Source: a virus. From it: a stretch of 21,167 nucleotides of DNA. Both the position numbers and the translations under genes were made by a program. Positions 10,435 through 17,627 of this stretch are shown here, piece after piece. The stretch is from IMG/VR virus record IMGVR_UViG_3300042543_000166, positions 1 to 21,167 of that record; one strand, 5' to 3'. The notes under the pieces were generated by a model that saw only the letters and a program-made list of their open reading frames with translations, had not been told where the DNA came from and made no database searches. The stretch's first letter is position 1, and the number at the start of each line of letters is the position of its first letter.

Positions 10435-10510
10435 TGGTGAACCTGGAAGGAATCGAACCTTCAACACACGGATTAAGAGTCCGCTACTCTACCTATTGAG
10501 TTACAGGTCC
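10435..10510 (-). tRNA. tRNA-Lys(CUU)
   Basis: Acceptor GGACCUG/CAGGUUC, anticodon stem GCGGA/UCCGU, loop CUCUUAA, T-loop UUCGAUU, A73, CCA. Confidence 0.92.
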
Positions 10511-10515
10511 ATAAT

Positions 10516-10590
10516 TGGTCACCCATAGGGGTTTCGATCCCCTTTTTCCTGCTTGAAAGGCAGGCGTCCTAGCCACTAGACGAATGGGCG
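10516..10590 (-). tRNA. tRNA-Glu(UUC)
   Basis: Acceptor CGCCCAU/AUGGGUG, D-arm GUC...GAC, anticodon stem CCUGC/GCAGG, loop CUUUCAA, T-loop AUCGAAA (A54), A73, CCA. Confidence 0.88.
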
Positions 10591-10595
10591 TTAAT

Positions 10596-10670
10596 TGGCT
10601 CCCCGAACAGGACTCGAACCTATAACCAAGTGATTAACAGTCACCTACTCTACCATTGAGCTACCGGGGA
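10596..10670 (-). tRNA. tRNA-Asn(GUU)
   Basis: Acceptor UCCCCGG/UCGGGGA, G73, anticodon stem GGUGA/UCACU, loop CUGUUAA, T-loop UUCGAGU, CCA. Confidence 0.92.
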
Positions 10671-10687
10671 ATATTACTCTATTAAGA

Positions 10688-10746
10688 GATGCACCCTAAG
10701 CGTATATGGTTCAAGGCCATATCTTTAGGCTTATAAGGATGCACCC
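10688..10746 (-). other. Hairpin RNA flanked by 9-bp direct repeats
   Basis: GATGCACCC occurs at 10688-10696 and 10738-10746 (plus strand). Between the copies, 10697-10733 forms a stem of TAAGC/GCTTA and ATATGG/CCATAT with a small internal loop and a 7-nt apical loop. It is neither a tRNA nor a credible frame. The repeats could mark a past insertion or deletion, or an RNA of its own. Confidence 0.4.
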
Positions 10747-10760
10747 ATCAATAAAGTAAT

Positions 10761-10837
10761 TGGAGGTGCCGATGGGACTCGAACCCACATAAAACGGTTT
10801 TGCAGACCGCCCCGTAACCAGTTCCGGGCACGGCACC
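10761..10837 (-). tRNA. tRNA-Cys(GCA)
   Basis: Acceptor GGUGCCG/CGGCACC, U73 as required for Cys, anticodon stem CGGU/ACCG, loop CUGCAAA, T-loop UUCGAGU, CCA. Confidence 0.92.
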
Positions 10838-10875
10838 TCAGTTATAACCCTATTCACAATGTCAAACAGCGGTAG

Positions 10876-11061
10876 CTAGGCAATCTTATACTCCTTGAAC
10901 TTACGCTGAATAGATACAGCGCCAGTTGCCTTCAAGCGAGCATAATCTCGGAATGCCGAGCCGTCTTTATTATGATACTCTTTGCGATAGTTAATCCGAC
11001 CGTTAGGATCGGATGCCTCTACCACCCAGTAGTAATCACGCTTTACGGTTTCGTCTTTCAT
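10876..11061 (-). CDS. Small basic 61-aa protein
   Basis: The 61-residue protein is strongly charged, with Tyr/Trp-rich 'RDYYWVVEASDPNGR' (about 8-22) and basic 'YARLKATGAVSIQRKFKEYK' (about 40-59). It could be a small nucleic-acid-binding beta protein, but no family is recognised. The ATG at 11061 has GAGG with 5-nt spacing. It ends in TAG, so the suppressor tRNA could extend it. It is the first gene after the tandem promoters at 11091-11226 and leads into the tRNA array. Confidence 0.75.
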   Translation of the reverse strand: MKDETVKRDYYWVVEASDPNGRINYRKEYHNKDGSAFRDYARLKATGAVSIQRKFKEYKIA

Positions 11062-11090
11062 CCGTACCTCGTTTCTGTCATCGTTCGCAT

Positions 11091-11119
11091 ACTATATAGC
11101 ACACAAAACGCAAAGTCAA
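11091..11119 (-). promoter_or_regulatory. Proximal tandem promoter P1 with UP-like element
   Basis: Minus strand TTGACT (11114-11119), 17-bp spacer, TATAGT (11091-11096). The A/T-rich run TTTTTTTCGAAAAAAG lies just upstream, where an UP element would be. Core sequences closely match P3 at 11826-11854. Confidence 0.75.
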
Positions 11120-11139
11120 GAACTTTTTTCGAAAAAAAG

Positions 11140-11156
11140 TGCGTCAGGTTGTCGCA
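11140..11156. promoter_or_regulatory. Palindromic operator-like site upstream of P1
   Basis: TGCGTCA-GGT-TGTCGCA is a 17-bp near-perfect dyad about 20 bp upstream of the P1 -35 box. A matching dyad sits at the same place relative to P2. Confidence 0.5.
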
Positions 11157-11197
11157 CCGGGTCCTTGACTTCTACCCTCTCGTCTCACTGTTCGCAT

Positions 11198-11226
11198 ACC
11201 ATACCACAAGGAATCGCTTGGGTCAA
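11198..11226 (-). promoter_or_regulatory. Distal tandem promoter P2
   Basis: Minus strand TTGACC (11221-11226), 17-bp spacer, TATGGT (11198-11203), preceded by TTTTCGAAAAAAGTTC. It lies in a second copy of the same roughly 110-bp unit as P1. Confidence 0.65.
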
Positions 11227-11247
11227 GAACTTTTTTCGAAAATCTGA

Positions 11248-11264
11248 TGCGACAGTTTGACGCA
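11248..11264. promoter_or_regulatory. Palindromic operator-like site upstream of P2
   Basis: TGCGACA-GTT-TGACGCA, the counterpart of the dyad at 11140-11156, again about 20 bp upstream of the -35 box. The A/T swap at the fifth base keeps each dyad nearly symmetric. Confidence 0.5.
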
Positions 11265-11272
11265 CCCTTACT

Positions 11273-11401
11273 CTATTGATTTTGTAGAATGTTTACATAC
11301 CACTCGGCAAGACCTTCATCGTTTCGCAAATGATCTTGCCATTGCTTCTCGGACATTTGTCCAGACCTATAACACTGTAGAAGCAACTCAAACTTTTCCA
11401 T
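11273..11401 (-). CDS. Small 42-aa protein
   Basis: The 42-codon frame (MEKFELLLQCYRSGQMSEKQ at the start) has GGAG 6 nt before the ATG at 11401 and ends TAG just before the palindrome upstream of P2. The composition is protein-like, helical and rich in Gln, Glu and Trp. It follows the class II UAU tRNA. If the UAG were read through, the frame would stay open for about 45 more codons across the promoter region, which is probably accidental. No family is recognised. Confidence 0.6.
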   Translation of the reverse strand: MEKFELLLQCYRSGQMSEKQWQDHLRNDEGLAEWYVNILQNQ

Positions 11402-11416
11402 TATATGCTCCAAAGT

Positions 11417-11507
11417 TGGTAGGGGTGCCAGGTAACGCTCCTGGTCGAGAACGGTAATCGGCCGCTAAAGGGTTTATAAGTCCCTCTTGTGTCTTACACC
11501 CACCCCC
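11417..11507 (-). tRNA. Class II tRNA with anticodon UAU, reduced D-loop
   Basis: Acceptor GGGGGUG/CACCCCU, A73 and CCA, long variable stem (AGCGG/CCGUU), and a Leu-like GACACAAG segment. The anticodon stem AGGGA/ACCCU has an A-A mismatch, with loop CUUAUAA giving UAU (Ile AUA). The D-loop is only about 3 nt, and the T-loop is AGCGUUA. Either a decayed tRNA-Leu or an unusual decoder. Confidence 0.65.
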
Positions 11508-11515
11508 ATAAACTC

Positions 11516-11710
11516 TTACAGATATCCCAGAATACCACCAACCGGGAACACAAAGACACCGATACAACGAAGGATTAGCTTCGCCGTCAATGGGCCATCC
11601 ATTGTGTGCCAGATGGACATAATATTCATCACCCAACCTACTGCTAGTGTTCCTGCAATAGCCAGATAAACACAAACGGCGGCAGCAGCGCCAATCTCTT
11701 CCTCTTTCAC
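11516..11710 (-). CDS. Small two-span membrane protein (64 aa)
   Basis: The 64-residue protein starts with an acidic cap (MKEEEIG), followed by two hydrophobic segments at about residues 8-27 (AAAAVCVYLAIAGTLAVGWV) and 43-63 (AKLILRCIGVFVFPVGGILG). They are joined by a short loop containing SIWHTMDGP. The start is GTG at 11710, with GGAG about 9 nt upstream. The architecture would suit a holin, antiholin or other inner-membrane phage protein, but no family is recognised. It sits between two tRNAs. Confidence 0.65.
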   Translation of the reverse strand: MKEEEIGAAAAVCVYLAIAGTLAVGWVMNIMSIWHTMDGPLTAKLILRCIGVFVFPVGGILGYL

Positions 11711-11729
11711 TTTTCACATCTCCATAAAA

Positions 11730-11806
11730 TGGCGGTCCCAGAAGGATTCGAACCTTCAACCTACCGCTTAGAAGGCGGTTGCTCTATCCTGTTGAGCTAT
11801 GGAACC
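11730..11806 (-). tRNA. tRNA-Arg(UCU)
   Basis: Acceptor GGUUCCA/UGGGACC, D-arm GCUC...GAGC, anticodon stem ACCGC/GCGGU, loop CUUCUAA, T-loop UUCGAAU, G73, CCA. Canonical in every arm. Confidence 0.95.
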
Positions 11807-11825
11807 AAATCTCTATTGTCTGAAT

Positions 11826-11854
11826 AGTATATAGCACACAAAACGGAAAGTCAA
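11826..11854 (-). promoter_or_regulatory. Sigma70-like promoter P3 for tRNA-Arg(UCU)
   Basis: Minus strand TTGACT (11849-11854), 17-bp spacer containing CGTTTTGTGTGC, TATACT (11826-11831). Long A runs lie upstream (11855-11885). Nearly the same as P1. Confidence 0.75.
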
Positions 11855-11891
11855 GAACTTTTTTTGAATTTTTTTTCACTTTTTTTGGAAT

Positions 11892-12131
11892 CTATTCCGC
11901 AAACTCTGCCAAGAATGCCTCATTTATATCACCTTTGGAGACCTTTGTCAAGAGGAATCTTGGAGTGAATCCAGCGAAGCCTCCTCCTTCTGACCAGAAC
12001 TTACACCAATGCTGGGCGTCATCCTCAAAATAGAAACTCTCCACAATCTGATTGGTTGCAGTCTCAAGGACATGCCAAACAAGGCAATCATCTGTATCAA
12101 ACTCATGGTAATATGTATAAAGTTTTTTCAT
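11892..12131 (-). CDS. Hypothetical 79-aa protein downstream of helicase
   Basis: The 79-residue product is aromatic-rich with a beta-like start (MKKLYTYYHEFDTDDCLVWHVLE), acidic stretches, and 'HWCKFWSEGGGFAGF' (about 41-55). The ATG overlaps the helicase TGA (ATGA), and AGGA lies 9 nt upstream, so it is coupled to the helicase. It ends in TAG, one of the amber stops in this window. The function is unknown. It may be a small accessory protein of the replication cluster. Confidence 0.75.
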   Translation of the reverse strand: MKKLYTYYHEFDTDDCLVWHVLETATNQIVESFYFEDDAQHWCKFWSEGGGFAGFTPRFLLTKVSKGDINEAFLAEFAE

Positions 12132-13513
12132 ACTTTGAGTCCTCTAAACTTGCTGGATTTATCTGCTTTGATTCTATCAAAAACCGGTTTCTCTGGTTCT
12201 TCCTGTCCTGAATCAGCGAGGTCTTGTGCCGATGCTTCAACATCATATAGTTTCATTCTTGCTCTGTCAACCCCTATCACAAATCTTTTATTCAGTCCAG
12301 GATCATTGTATCGGTTCTTTAACTGCTTCACCATAATTTGATTTAGTTGTGATAGTTGTTCCGTTACGACAAGAGCAACGAAGAAGTCGGCTGTTGCAGG
12401 AAGACCGAATGACTCTGATGTATCTTCCATACCCGGATCAGAACTTGTGTAACCACTTCTGGTCAACTGTGTGGCAGACCAGATTGGAACATTGAACTCT
12501 ACCGCTAGCCCTCGTAACTCTTCGGCAATCGCTTTAACGTAGGTATAACTATTAACACCATTACCAGGCTTGATGCGGGATGACGCACATATGTTGAGAT
12601 AGTCGACCATGATAACATCTGGTACGAATCCTTTCTTCAGGTTTAGTTCGTTCAATAAGGAACGAAAATGGATAGTTGATGCTGTTGCGGTAGCATATTC
12701 TTTGATAATCAGTTTACCATTTGTCTTTTGTGTTAGATTAGCAATCTTCTTATCATACAAGTCTTTTGGTAATGCCTGCAAATCATCAAATGTAATGTTC
12801 ATTAGATTGGCGTCGATACGCTTCGCCACTTCTTCTTCGGCCAATTCTAGTGTTATGTAGAGAACATTCTTACCCATGGCAAGGTAACCAGCAGAAAAAT
12901 GGCAAAGAGTAAGAGATTTACCACCGCCGACACCACCCATAACAACATTAAGAGTTTTTCTCGGAACACCATTCTTTGTAATCTTGTTAAAGAACTCCAG
13001 ATCAAACGGCAAGCGTTCTTCCACACGGTGATAATGTTCATATCGTTCTACATAATTTTCAAGATAATCGTGACCAACATTCGGATCGAAAGATATAGCC
13101 AGAGCGTCAGACAACAAAGTAGGTATAGCGCCCTTAGATAGTTTTCCCTTCCCATTCATAATCTCCAGTGATTGTGTAATGGCATTGTAGATTGCCTTTT
13201 CCTGACAAAACTTTTCTGTATTGTCTAAAAGCCAATCTTCGTTTGTTTGATTTGTGTCATCTTTGAGTTGTTTTAATGTCTCTTGGATATTCTTTACAGT
13301 ATCATCGGTTGAACCCCGAATGTTGTCCACCTCAATAGACAAAGCATCGAAAGTTGGTTGCTGATTATACTTGAGAATGAAGTCGGCCACTTCTTTGAAA
13401 AGTAGCCGATCTTCACCGTTAGAGAAATACTCCTCTTTGAGGAAGGGCAGGACCTTCCTCGTAAAGGATTCATTCTTGATTAGATTTTTCAGTATCGTTT
13501 GTTCTAGTCTCAC
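12128..13513 (-). CDS. 41: DnaB-like replicative helicase (T4 gp41 type)
   Basis: The 461-residue protein is a RecA-fold hexameric helicase that unwinds DNA at the fork. The N-terminal part (1-150) is a helical collar of the DnaB N-domain type. The ATPase domain has Walker A GGVGGGKS at 193-200, a catalytic Glu in 'LYITLELAEEE' (about 223), Walker B 'DVIMVDYLNI' at 299-308, and 'WSATQLTRSGY' with a sensor Gln and Arg finger region downstream. The start is GTG at 13513 with AAGG 7 nt upstream. It overlaps the preceding gene by 44 nt in another frame. The order uvsX - small gene - helicase is typical of T4-like phages. Confidence 0.9.
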   Translation of the reverse strand: MRLEQTILKNLIKNESFTRKVLPFLKEEYFSNGEDRLLFKEVADFILKYNQQPTFDALSIEVDNIRGSTDDTVKNIQETLKQLKDDTNQTNEDWLLDNTEKFCQEKAIYNAITQSLEIMNGKGKLSKGAIPTLLSDALAISFDPNVGHDYLENYVERYEHYHRVEERLPFDLEFFNKITKNGVPRKTLNVVMGGVGGGKSLTLCHFSAGYLAMGKNVLYITLELAEEEVAKRIDANLMNITFDDLQALPKDLYDKKIANLTQKTNGKLIIKEYATATASTIHFRSLLNELNLKKGFVPDVIMVDYLNICASSRIKPGNGVNSYTYVKAIAEELRGLAVEFNVPIWSATQLTRSGYTSSDPGMEDTSESFGLPATADFFVALVVTEQLSQLNQIMVKQLKNRYNDPGLNKRFVIGVDRARMKLYDVEASAQDLADSGQEEPEKPVFDRIKADKSSKFRGLKV

Positions 13514-13808
13514 TCATACCTTCCGCTTCTGACGCATCCAACAATAGTGTATTGAGAATTAGTCCTAGAGTAGTATTGAACTTTTCGTTCTTTCTCAAGG
13601 TGATCATGGACAAATCATTTGTCTTGATAATCTCATAATCATATTGGAGTTTCGGTGTGCCATCTTCTTCCATTTTGAATTTGACAACAGTATATCTATA
13701 GCATACTCCTGCGAAAGGGTCAAGCATTAATTCAATAGGACATGTTGATCCCTCTTGTTTTTCATCAAAAAGATCATCTCTAAATTTAAAGTCAGTTCCC
13801 GCTTCCAT
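13470..13808 (-). CDS. Conserved 112-aa protein between uvsX and helicase
   Basis: The 112-residue protein has an acidic N-terminus, a beta-rich core (CYRYTVVKFKMEEDG, about 36-50; KLQYDYEIIKTNDLSMITLR, about 53-72), a hydrophobic helix (TTLGLILNTLLL, about 79-90) and a polar, probably disordered tail. It overlaps uvsX by 17 nt and the helicase by 44 nt, so all three are translated from one message. The ATG at 13808 follows GAGG. A small gene in this position is seen in other T4-like phages, but its role is not known to me. Confidence 0.8.
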   Translation of the reverse strand: MEAGTDFKFRDDLFDEKQEGSTCPIELMLDPFAGVCYRYTVVKFKMEEDGTPKLQYDYEIIKTNDLSMITLRKNEKFNTTLGLILNTLLLDASEAEGMSETRTNDTEKSNQE

Positions 13809-14856
13809 CTTCTACCTCTTCGCTCTCAGCTTCGTTATACTTACCATACATGAAATCTGCCTGACAACCTTCGTTAATGGCAGTAAGGATTTCTGTTGTA
13901 AAGAACTTTTCTGGATTCTTCTTAATCTCCTTCTCGAATGCCTTTCGTCCATCAGGAAACTCGTAACGAGTGGAGACTTTATTAACGATGCCATACTTTT
14001 CTGCTAGATCAAGGAGACCATAATACTTATCCAGGCCTGTGGAATAATTTAGCCATGTTTCCACTTTCTTATCTTCAACAGTCATACGAGACTTTTTGAG
14101 ATGTGCGGTAATGACTGCACCAGTTCTTCCATTGTCATCATCCAGTGTCTTATCCTTCTTCTTAGATAGAAAGATGATTGTGGATGCAGCATACTCTAGA
14201 CCAGAACCACCACCCATCTTCTTCATTGGCACATATGAACCAACAACATCATAAACATGATTGGTGACGATTAGTGGCACTTTAGCCTTACCTAGTTTCA
14301 ATGTAAGAACACGGAAGGCACCACGAACCAACTGGGCTCTGGTCATATCTCTTGTATCTTTACCGTCAGCAATATCCTGCATCTCTTTATCTGTAGAAAG
14401 ATTACCTAGAGAGTCGAGGACAAACACCATCGGTGGCTTATCTTTACCCTCTAGATACTTGTCTAGGATTTTGACTGCTTGCGTTCTAAACTCTTGGACA
14501 GTAGCCACGGGAACAATGGCAACACGGCGGGTATCAACACCACGATTAGAAAGAAAATCCCTGGAGATAGCCGACTCTGACTCAAAATAAAACACGAATC
14601 CATTCTTGTTATCCTCTAGAAACTGTTTCACCACATTCAATGCATAGAATGTCTTACCAACAGAAGGTTCACCGGCAAACGCTGTAACCTTGTTCTGCGG
14701 CAGACCTCCATAGATTGAACCGGATAGCAATGCGTTCATAACATAACTGCCTGTGCCAATAAAGCCTGACACATCACCAGCGGCAACACCGTCGTCAACA
14801 ATGCCTGCATACTCGTTATCGATTTCAGATAGTAGATTATTAAAAATGTCTGACAT
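13792..14856 (-). CDS. uvsX: UvsX-like RecA-family recombinase
   Basis: The 354-residue protein is a strand-exchange ATPase acting in recombination-dependent replication and repair. Walker A is GEPSVGKT at 62-69, 'FYFESESAIS' (about 89-98) holds the catalytic Glu region, Walker B is 'MVFVLD' at 143-148, and 'PLIVTNHVYDVVG' (about 194-206) matches the RecA L2-side strand. The acidic C-terminal tail (EAESEEVEDGSGN) is typical of RecA/UvsX and modulates DNA binding. The ATG at 14856 follows AAGGAG with good spacing. It lies just upstream of the helicase gene and shares its operon. Confidence 0.93.
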   Translation of the reverse strand: MSDIFNNLLSEIDNEYAGIVDDGVAAGDVSGFIGTGSYVMNALLSGSIYGGLPQNKVTAFAGEPSVGKTFYALNVVKQFLEDNKNGFVFYFESESAISRDFLSNRGVDTRRVAIVPVATVQEFRTQAVKILDKYLEGKDKPPMVFVLDSLGNLSTDKEMQDIADGKDTRDMTRAQLVRGAFRVLTLKLGKAKVPLIVTNHVYDVVGSYVPMKKMGGGSGLEYAASTIIFLSKKKDKTLDDDNGRTGAVITAHLKKSRMTVEDKKVETWLNYSTGLDKYYGLLDLAEKYGIVNKVSTRYEFPDGRKAFEKEIKKNPEKFFTTEILTAINEGCQADFMYGKYNEAESEEVEDGSGN

Positions 14857-14887
14857 AAGATTCTCCTTTTTGTCAAATAAGCACTAC

Positions 14888-14907
14888 TAATAACAATCTC
14901 GTTATTA
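14888..14907 (-). promoter_or_regulatory. A/T-rich hairpin in the uvsX leader
   Basis: TAATAAC and GTTATTA form a 7-bp stem with a 6-nt loop, beginning at the stop codon of the upstream gene and about 30 nt before uvsX. It is weak, and may be a minor pause or processing site. Confidence 0.3.
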
Positions 14908-15078
14908 GGCAACTTCTTTAAAATAGTTTTGTAACTCCTCACTCATTTCTTTAAGAACATGACCACCTACACCAATGCGGATGACGTTACAAAGTTCAAC
15001 CACATTCTCCGGTGTAATCTTATCATCAGGATTGAACTCATAAAGTTTACCTGGTGAATACTTGTTATCCTCTGTCAT
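14905..15078 (-). CDS. Small 57-aa protein between polymerase and uvsX
   Basis: From the ATG at 15078 (AGAGGA upstream) the frame encodes 57 residues: a polar start (MTEDNKYSPGKLYEF), 'ENVVELCNVIRIGVGGHVLKE' (about 25-45) and a helical end. The ATG overlaps the polymerase TGA (ATGA), so translation is coupled. A longer frame to 15120 lies within the polymerase and is not favoured. No family is recognised. The position suggests a replication accessory role, unproven. Confidence 0.7.
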   Translation of the reverse strand: MTEDNKYSPGKLYEFNPDDKITPENVVELCNVIRIGVGGHVLKEMSEELQNYFKEVA

Positions 15079-17627
15079 GAAAAGAAATCCTCTAGGCTTG
15101 CCGTTCGTTCTGTTTTCCATCCAATAGCATCTAGAATGATCTTCAATGGTTCCACGAACGACTTTTCGAATTGTGTATTATAGTCTATATATTTGTCCAA
15201 GTCAAACTCTTCTGGTATGCCTCCTTGTGGGAAGGCAATGACATTTGATTGAACATGATTTGGTTCTTTCAGGAACACAAACTTGATCTTCTCGCCACCT
15301 TGGATTAGTGGATACTTACTATCAAGGCCATGAACAGATAGAAAGTGATTGTATATAAGAGAAGCACGGACATGAATAGGACACCCGGATGCGTAGATGC
15401 TTCTCTTATCAGCATACTTAACCATCCCATTAACACCACGAGGAAAAGAAATGTCAGAAAGAGGTAGGGTTTCAAATTCTCCACGAAACTTTTGAACGAA
15501 CTCTTGAACATCTGACTCTGTTCCGTCGAAGATAACATCAATAGACTCCCTTAGTTTATCTCTACATGCAGATGGTGTAGATGACTTAATCATTTCAAGA
15601 CCCATAACTTTCTTCTTGGGTTTTGCATACTGCACACCCTCCGAGTTATGGACATTTAGAATGTATCGCTTCTTGGCAGTCCAGATTGCTTTGTCTGCCA
15701 AGACTTCTCGTTTCATGACAATCTTTTGCTGAAAGACGTTAGTGTATTCGCCAAGTTCTCCGCAAGCCTTATCAATAACAGGTTGCAATTTACTTTCACA
15801 TACTCTGTCCATGAAATTGATGGCTTTCGCAGTATCTTTAACATTATCACGCAACGTCTGGCATACCACATCCTTAAGTGCAAGATAAACTGAGTCAGTA
15901 TCGACTGCAATAACATAATCACTCTCCGTTTTTAGTAACCTTCGTAGGTATGAATTGATTGCGTTTTCGATCCACCGTATTGACAGTTGGCCAGTAGTCG
16001 TGACCGCAATCGCATTGCGAAGATCGAAGAACCGAAAATACTTGGAGCCCATTGCCCCGTATAGCGAGTTGAGCGATACCTTTTTAGAGAGTTGTAGATT
16101 GTTGTATCTCGCAATCGTCTTTTTAAGTTCTTCTCTCTTTGCTTTGTCGGTTTCATTTTCGTATTGTGCTTGTGCATCTAGCATTGCTCTCTTATAAACT
16201 TTACGGTCAGCAAACATCTTCTCGACCATTTCAGGCATGAAACCCTGCTTGTCACGGCGATAGAACTGTCCGTTGGCAGTCAAACAAACATTATCATTCT
16301 TTAGACATGATGTATCAATAGACTTGTTAAGAAGTTTATCAACAGTGACATTAGCGGAAATAATAGAACGCATAGCATCGCTATAAGAACCAGGTTCGAT
16401 AATCGTCTCAGGAGAGATATTGGACCCCATAATAACAGACGGATACTCTGAATTAACATCAAAACTAGCCACCCAATCATGGAAACCAATAATAGGGTCC
16501 TTAACATAAGCGCCAACATAGGCTGCCTCCTTTTCGTGTTTCTCAAGAGGAGGGACAACTATGTTCTTTGCCTTCAAATGATGAAAACAAATAACGTCCC
16601 ACATACGGACCTGTGCGAACACGTCCTCGTAGTTGCACTTGTTATCATAAGATAGAGTTAGTGCTAGTTCAATCAACTTATTCTTTTCATCAATACGGTC
16701 AACAAGGTCAACATCTTTGATGTTATAGTCGATGAACTTTTGGTAGTCTTCTTTATATAGATTAAATAGGGATCCATATTCTTCATAGGACAACTTGCGC
16801 TCACCTAGTTCAACATGACCGATGTTGTCCAACTTGTATGATTCCTGAGACTTACCATCAGGAGCATACTTCTTATATAGATCAAGTAAATCTAGTGTAG
16901 CAATGCCTAGAATGTAATATGATTTGATCTTACGATTCATGCCAATATCAACCAGCTTATCGTTCAAAACACCCCAAGGCGAAAGTTTCTTTGCTTCGCT
17001 TTCACCAAGGAGTTTTGTGATACGATTGATAAGATATGGAACATCGAACTTATCTACGTTCCAACCTGTGATGATATCAGGATAATCTGTTTGCCACCAC
17101 GATAGAAATTTACGAATGAGATCAAATTCATCGGAACATTTTATATAGGTAACATCATTGCGGTGATTGTTATAATCACCACATCCAAATGTCATGAAAT
17201 GTCCGAATTGCTTTACTGTGATGGCAGTCAAAGGACCATTGGCATGATCAGGCTCAGGGAATCCACCTTCTGGTGGTTCTCCAACCTCGATATCGATATT
17301 TGCCACACGGATCTGTGAGATGTCCCAATCGATTGTGTTCGAAAACTCGTCGGCAATGAAACAATATTGATATCTCTGATTGCCATAAACCTTAAAGTTT
17401 TCGACACCATCATACTGTTTTACGAAATCCCGGCACTCTCGAATGGTACCAGGTTTTACAGGTCCAACATACTCACCATAAACTGTTGTGTATTTTGTGG
17501 GCTTATCAGAAGGCACGAACAGGGTAGGATTATACTCTACCCTGTGTCGCACACGCCTTCCATCTTCAACACCACGATACAGGATTTTACCACCCCATAT
17601 CTCAACATTCGTATAAAATTTTTTCAT
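15075..17627 (-). CDS. 43: Family-B DNA polymerase (T4 gp43 type)
   Basis: The 850-residue replicative polymerase is complete and uninterrupted. The proofreading domain shows Exo I 'NIDIE' (D112, E114), Exo II 'GWNVDKFDVPY' (188-198) and Exo III 'YNIKD' (Y301, D305). The polymerase domain shows motif A 'FDVNSEYPS' (D390), motif B 'KKVSLNSLYG' (515-524), motif C 'DTDS' (576-579) and the KKRY motif with 'TAKKRYIL'. The C-terminus 'SLEDFFS' resembles a sliding-clamp binding tail. The ATG overlaps the upstream TAA (TAATG) and has only a weak site of its own, so it depends on coupling. It is slightly shorter than T4 gp43 (898 aa). Confidence 0.95.
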   Translation of the reverse strand: MKKFYTNVEIWGGKILYRGVEDGRRVRHRVEYNPTLFVPSDKPTKYTTVYGEYVGPVKPGTIRECRDFVKQYDGVENFKVYGNQRYQYCFIADEFSNTIDWDISQIRVANIDIEVGEPPEGGFPEPDHANGPLTAITVKQFGHFMTFGCGDYNNHRNDVTYIKCSDEFDLIRKFLSWWQTDYPDIITGWNVDKFDVPYLINRITKLLGESEAKKLSPWGVLNDKLVDIGMNRKIKSYYILGIATLDLLDLYKKYAPDGKSQESYKLDNIGHVELGERKLSYEEYGSLFNLYKEDYQKFIDYNIKDVDLVDRIDEKNKLIELALTLSYDNKCNYEDVFAQVRMWDVICFHHLKAKNIVVPPLEKHEKEAAYVGAYVKDPIIGFHDWVASFDVNSEYPSVIMGSNISPETIIEPGSYSDAMRSIISANVTVDKLLNKSIDTSCLKNDNVCLTANGQFYRRDKQGFMPEMVEKMFADRKVYKRAMLDAQAQYENETDKAKREELKKTIARYNNLQLSKKVSLNSLYGAMGSKYFRFFDLRNAIAVTTTGQLSIRWIENAINSYLRRLLKTESDYVIAVDTDSVYLALKDVVCQTLRDNVKDTAKAINFMDRVCESKLQPVIDKACGELGEYTNVFQQKIVMKREVLADKAIWTAKKRYILNVHNSEGVQYAKPKKKVMGLEMIKSSTPSACRDKLRESIDVIFDGTESDVQEFVQKFRGEFETLPLSDISFPRGVNGMVKYADKRSIYASGCPIHVRASLIYNHFLSVHGLDSKYPLIQGGEKIKFVFLKEPNHVQSNVIAFPQGGIPEEFDLDKYIDYNTQFEKSFVEPLKIILDAIGWKTERTASLEDFFS

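Noticed and set aside
10842-10868. Promoter just upstream of tRNA-Cys (TTGACA...TATAAC)
   Set aside because: The spacer is only 13 bp, too short for sigma70. The upstream tandem promoters can serve the array.
11273-11401. Amber readthrough extension of the 42-aa protein into the promoter region
   Set aside because: The frame stays open for about 45 codons after UAG, but the DNA there is clearly promoter and palindrome sequence, so the open frame is probably accidental.
11388-11759. 123-aa minus-strand frame across two tRNA genes
   Set aside because: It reads through the class II UAU tRNA, a membrane-protein gene in another frame, and part of tRNA-Arg. The sequence looks like a tRNA-derived artefact.
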